This document shows, one piece after another, positions 60,220-64,000 of a DNA stretch of 64,000 nt. Position 1 is the stretch's first letter; the number at the start of each line of letters is the position of its first letter. The translations under genes were made by a program, and so were the position numbers. The notes beneath the pieces are model-generated. The model ran no database searches, was not told the origin of the DNA, and saw only the letters and a program-made list of their open reading frames with translations. This stretch comes from Glossina fuscipes (lineage: Eukaryota > Arthropoda > Insecta > Diptera > Glossinidae), in assembly GCF_014805625.2 (NCBI RefSeq), contig NW_023998417.1, positions 1,610,316 to 1,674,315 on the forward strand, read 5' to 3'.

Positions 60220-60917
60220 GACTGAATGGTGCAACATGTCACTGCCAATAAAACCAAGCACTTATTTATTGCCAGAGGTATTAATTTTTCATGGCATCAA
60301 GTTATATGAAATGGCAATGTCACGTTGACATGGTTGAGGTTTATTCTTAAGTTCAACACAGACACTTGAGCATTTCAAACACACATGATCAGCAATGGTA
60401 TGATTATTGACTGCAGTGAAGCATTTTTATATCGACTTTTTTTTTTTCTTTGTGCGACCTTTCGAATACATGTTCTGATCAACGAACATGGCTTTTTTAT
60501 TCTCACACTTACAAGGTTAACGAATGGCGATTTTTTTATATTAATCCCATCAAAGGGCAGACGTCATTCATAACCGTTAAGCAAGCATTTTTGCTTTCTA
60601 AGGGGAAAAAAATTATACTCACCACTCGAAAATATTTGAGTAAGTTATTGGTGTTTTCCGAGAGCGGTGATAAATATATCTAGAAGTTAGCGAATAAAAC
60701 TCTGATTTTCCCGCTTTAACCTTCACGCAATAGTATAAATTATCTCGTAAAGTCTACAGAGTATAGCTTTTTAAGATCATTAAATGCATCTGTCCAAAGG
60801 GGTCAGACATTTGTGGGAAAGTGACCTACTGTGCTCTATTCGTGATGGATGGTAAACAATGCTTACTTTGCGATCTTGAAAGATACTTTACCTATATATA
60901 TATAGGTATATATGTTC

Positions 60918-60960
<43 letters not shown>

Positions 60961-62923
60961 TATATATATAGTAGAGTGTGTAGTTGTGAGGTTTTTTCAA
61001 CTGATGTGTGGTCAACCCATTTGGGATAATATAATAATAGTGAAAGATCCAGAAATAATAATGTATCGAGCGAGCAGAATTGACTCGGCTCCTTTTCTAA
61101 GAGAAAGTGTAGGTAATAATGTAAGAGTGCTGAATAATACTCCGATTATTTTTAAGCCATACGTAATTGTATAAGTTATTCCACACATTTTTTTTTTGCT
61201 TTCAATTGATAACTTCTTGTACTGAAAAAAAAAACTTCATTTGCAGGAAAGTTCACTTTTTCGAGGGCAGTTCTGTTAAATCCCTGCAATCGATGAACTA
61301 TGGATGAATTATCGAAACCCATAGAGTAATGATGCAGAACTGGTGAGCCGTTAAAATCGGCAATCAAGCTGAATATGTATTGCGAGGGCCAACTGGATGT
61401 GATATTATGCTTTAGCACTTGGAATGTTTCTCTGCAAAAGAGTTATCCACGAAACAGATAACCTCTCCTTATGGATAACATCCTTCTTTTCAAGCGCCAT
61501 TGTTACTTTTGTATCCTTTGTTGAACTTCAACTCCGTTTTCGGCAGCGGTTACCGATGTTAACTGTCCCGATGAGTCCCCGTCTCTCTACCTTGGCTTAT
61601 TGTCTCTCAAAGACAAATACTTAAATGAAGCCTGATATTCAATTTTTTCCCATTTTCACACAATACCCCTTACGTTACCTCATTCAAACGTTTGTCAAAT
61701 CAAAGCCGCGCGCATATTTGTGATGGCATATACAAATATGGTCCCAACTTTTGTGGACTAGTGCTGCCATCTTTACGCTTAGGTGGAAAACTTTTCAAAG
61801 AACTTTACTACTGCTTTTTGATCCAAAATAACCTTATCACTAGTCGTAAGGAGCTGAGAAAGTCAATTATTCCAAAAGTCATTATTCCCCAGGAGAACTT
61901 GAGTTGAAATCTTTTGTCACAATTTACAAAAAGTTGTACGAGGATTTATAAATAAGTTTGAGACAATGATTGTTTAAGACTCACACCTGGGCCAAGAGTT
62001 CTCGTGGTGCTCTTATTTATTAAGAGCAATTTAAAGAGATTCTCTCAAGTAAATTAATTTTGAAACCTATTCGTAAATTCGTACGCACATATATATGACC
62101 AAACCAGATCCTTACTTATGCAATCTCATCTATAACATTTGCTTTCTTCAACGTGCCAACGTGACTCCACAGCAGCTAAGTATGAAAAAGTTGGGCTGAA
62201 GATGCATTTAATCTGTCCTTTTTCCATGAGTCACGTAATGGTGTACAGAAAGAAAAAAAAAAAAAAGAAATCCATCAACTGAAAAAATTTTTTTATTAAA
62301 TGCTTTTAAATTTTTTCTATTTTTTCTTTTTTTTTTTGATTTTTTTTTTTCATAAAGCTCAGGCAGTTTCTTTAAAACACATAGTCTTTTACGGTTATGC
62401 AAAACCCTGCAAGTAAATGGCGATATTCGACTGAAAAATATTACTGCTTTACTAATTGACGGCGTCATATTGCGATAATGTTACAAAACACACATCCATG
62501 CGCATGTTACGCTAGCAAACATGTGCAACTCTTTCAGCATCACATGGAAATGCACGCAGACACGTATGATATTTGACTGTTATGAACGATGCACACATTT
62601 TGACTTTTGTATGTGAATTATGTATGTAAGCGTATAGGTGCCTACATATATATATATATAAAGTTGTATGTATAATAATAACGTGAAAGGATGTATGAAT
62701 AAAGTTCACATTATGTATGTAACATTGAGAGAATCTTGAAACTAAAAACGGATGCTTGGTTGGTTATATGGGACTTAGCATATATTTCATAAACGTCCGA
62801 GAAGAAAACTTTCTTCCATCATTTGTGTCAAAATTTGTGCTTCAAATTTTTGCCCTAAGAAGAGCACAATGAAATACGGAATGGATTGGATTCTATGATG
62901 ATGATATGATATATACATATATA

Positions 62924-62959
<36 letters not shown>

Positions 62960-64000
62960 GTATTTATGCTCTCGCCTTAAAAAATTTTCTGAGTTGGTTT
63001 TAATCGCTATTTTTGTAACAAACAAAGGCATTTTCGAGTGGAGTCTTTAAGAAAGGTTTCATTCCAAAATATTTTGTATCCGAATCAATGATCATTCGTA
63101 GAGAAGGTCATATTGAAACGTCTACTGAAAACATTGTTGCCATGTGGGAGAGAGAGAGAGACCTAGAGCCTATCAATCCGGATGCAAACATTTCGCTTTC
63201 ATAAAAGTAAACCGTAATAACGGTATCGAAGAATAGAAGTTGCGATCTTTTTAAAAATATTCGTAAAATTTTCCAATGAAGACATGCATTTATATTAAAT
63301 ACAAAGATATTTCGGTTTGTTACAACACGTATAACGTTTTTATTACACCATCTTCGGCTTATAATCCCGCCTATGTGACAATAATGCTTATGGAACCGTG
63401 CAAGCACTTGTACACACACTTATAGGTTATATAAAATTGTTAGCTGCCAACGTTGTCGACATTTGAAAATATTCTACGACATACATCTATACAAAATGCC
63501 ACTGAATCTTTAGAGAATTTCGAAAACGCTTTAAGAAACTAAAGTTATTTTTTTATAATCATCTCACTGCATGCAACCACGTTCAACTTCTCTGGCTTAT
63601 ATGGATGCTTGCATTACGATTCTATGTATGTAGTTAGTTATATGAACTAAAAATAAATAATAAAACTTAATAACAAAAAAAAAATTTTTTTTTCTTTACC
63701 TACATATACGCACACATATATAAATATATATATATATATATGCCTGTGTGCACAGTACACTCGTCAATCTCTATCGAATATATTGTGAATTATGAATTCT
63801 TCCTTTTTACTCGTCGTAGTACTCGGTTATTGATAATTAAAAACAAATAAAATTGATCCTTACTTCCGCACCGGTTACTGTTCATATATACATTCGTATA
63901 TATGATATCGTTGTGTAACGCAAAAAAAAAAAAAAAAAAAAATCAAAAAATAACAAGTAAAAGAATTTAAAAGTATTCGGATAGTTCTCATATTCAGATT

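Larger units (their letters stand above)
57058..64000 (-). other. 3' part of the intron upstream of V1 (at least 6.9 kb)
   Basis: The V1 acceptor requires an upstream exon leaving one base over, but no exon encoding an Ig1 (C-x-x-W and D-x-G-x-Y-x-C) or signal peptide is visible here. It contains repeat B2, several long (AT)n runs, T-rich tracts at 59285-59350 and scattered unassigned single-copy sequence. No other gene is supported on either strand. Confidence 0.75.

Noticed and set aside
61176..61418. Minus-strand frame considered as a missing Ig1 exon
   Set aside because: Lacks the Ig cysteines, core tryptophan and D-x-G-x-Y-x-C, and has no fitting phase-1 donor.
63865..63900. Donor-like GTAAGG after an ATG-containing stretch on the minus strand near the window edge, considered as a first exon
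   Set aside because: Too short, no signal-peptide character, and the phase cannot be matched to V1 with confidence.

Overview
The window is eukaryotic, AT-rich, repeat-laden genomic DNA, most likely from a higher fly. This rests on a sidestep-type immunoglobulin-superfamily gene (a family studied mainly in Drosophila), very long AT-rich introns, short simple repeats throughout, and (GTCT)n/(GACG)n-containing dispersed repeats of a kind common in flies. I cannot name the species; a tephritid-like fly is only a guess. There are no bacterial, viral or CRISPR features.

One protein-coding gene can be supported. It lies on the minus strand from 57057 down to the stop codon at 8751. Fourteen exons can be joined through GT..AG splice sites into one uninterrupted frame of 2465 coding bases, giving 821 visible residues plus the stop. 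In transcription order they encode the second Ig domain (exons V1-V2), third Ig (V3-V4), fourth Ig (V5-V6), fifth Ig (V7-V8), a fibronectin type III domain (V9-V10), a transmembrane helix (V11) and a roughly 283-residue cytoplasmic tail (V12-V14). The signal peptide and first Ig domain are missing and should lie beyond base 64000. This architecture is that of the Sidestep family, cell-surface proteins that act as ligands for Beat-family receptors in axon guidance and synaptic partner choice. Which of the several Side paralogues this is cannot be decided here.

Layout: 1-8750 is 3' UTR and downstream flank with a complete tRNA-derived SINE at 6727-6915. 8751-13330 holds the tail and membrane exons. 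13331-57057 holds the ectodomain exons separated by introns of about 0.2 to 9.7 kb. 57058-64000 is the 3' part of an upstream intron with no recognisable exon. The introns hold a Tc1-like DNA transposon with decayed transposase (47398-48595), two more SINE copies, at least four copies of one dispersed repeat family (A) and several of another (B), a 41-bp tandem array interrupted by an N gap, a 143-bp tandem duplication and many microsatellites.

No undescribed multi-gene system is visible. The points most worth following are the SINE family with its tRNA-Ser-like head, the regular domain/intron-phase structure of the gene, a possible ITIM-like motif formed across the last splice junction, and the repeat families, which are mostly inserted antisense to the host gene.
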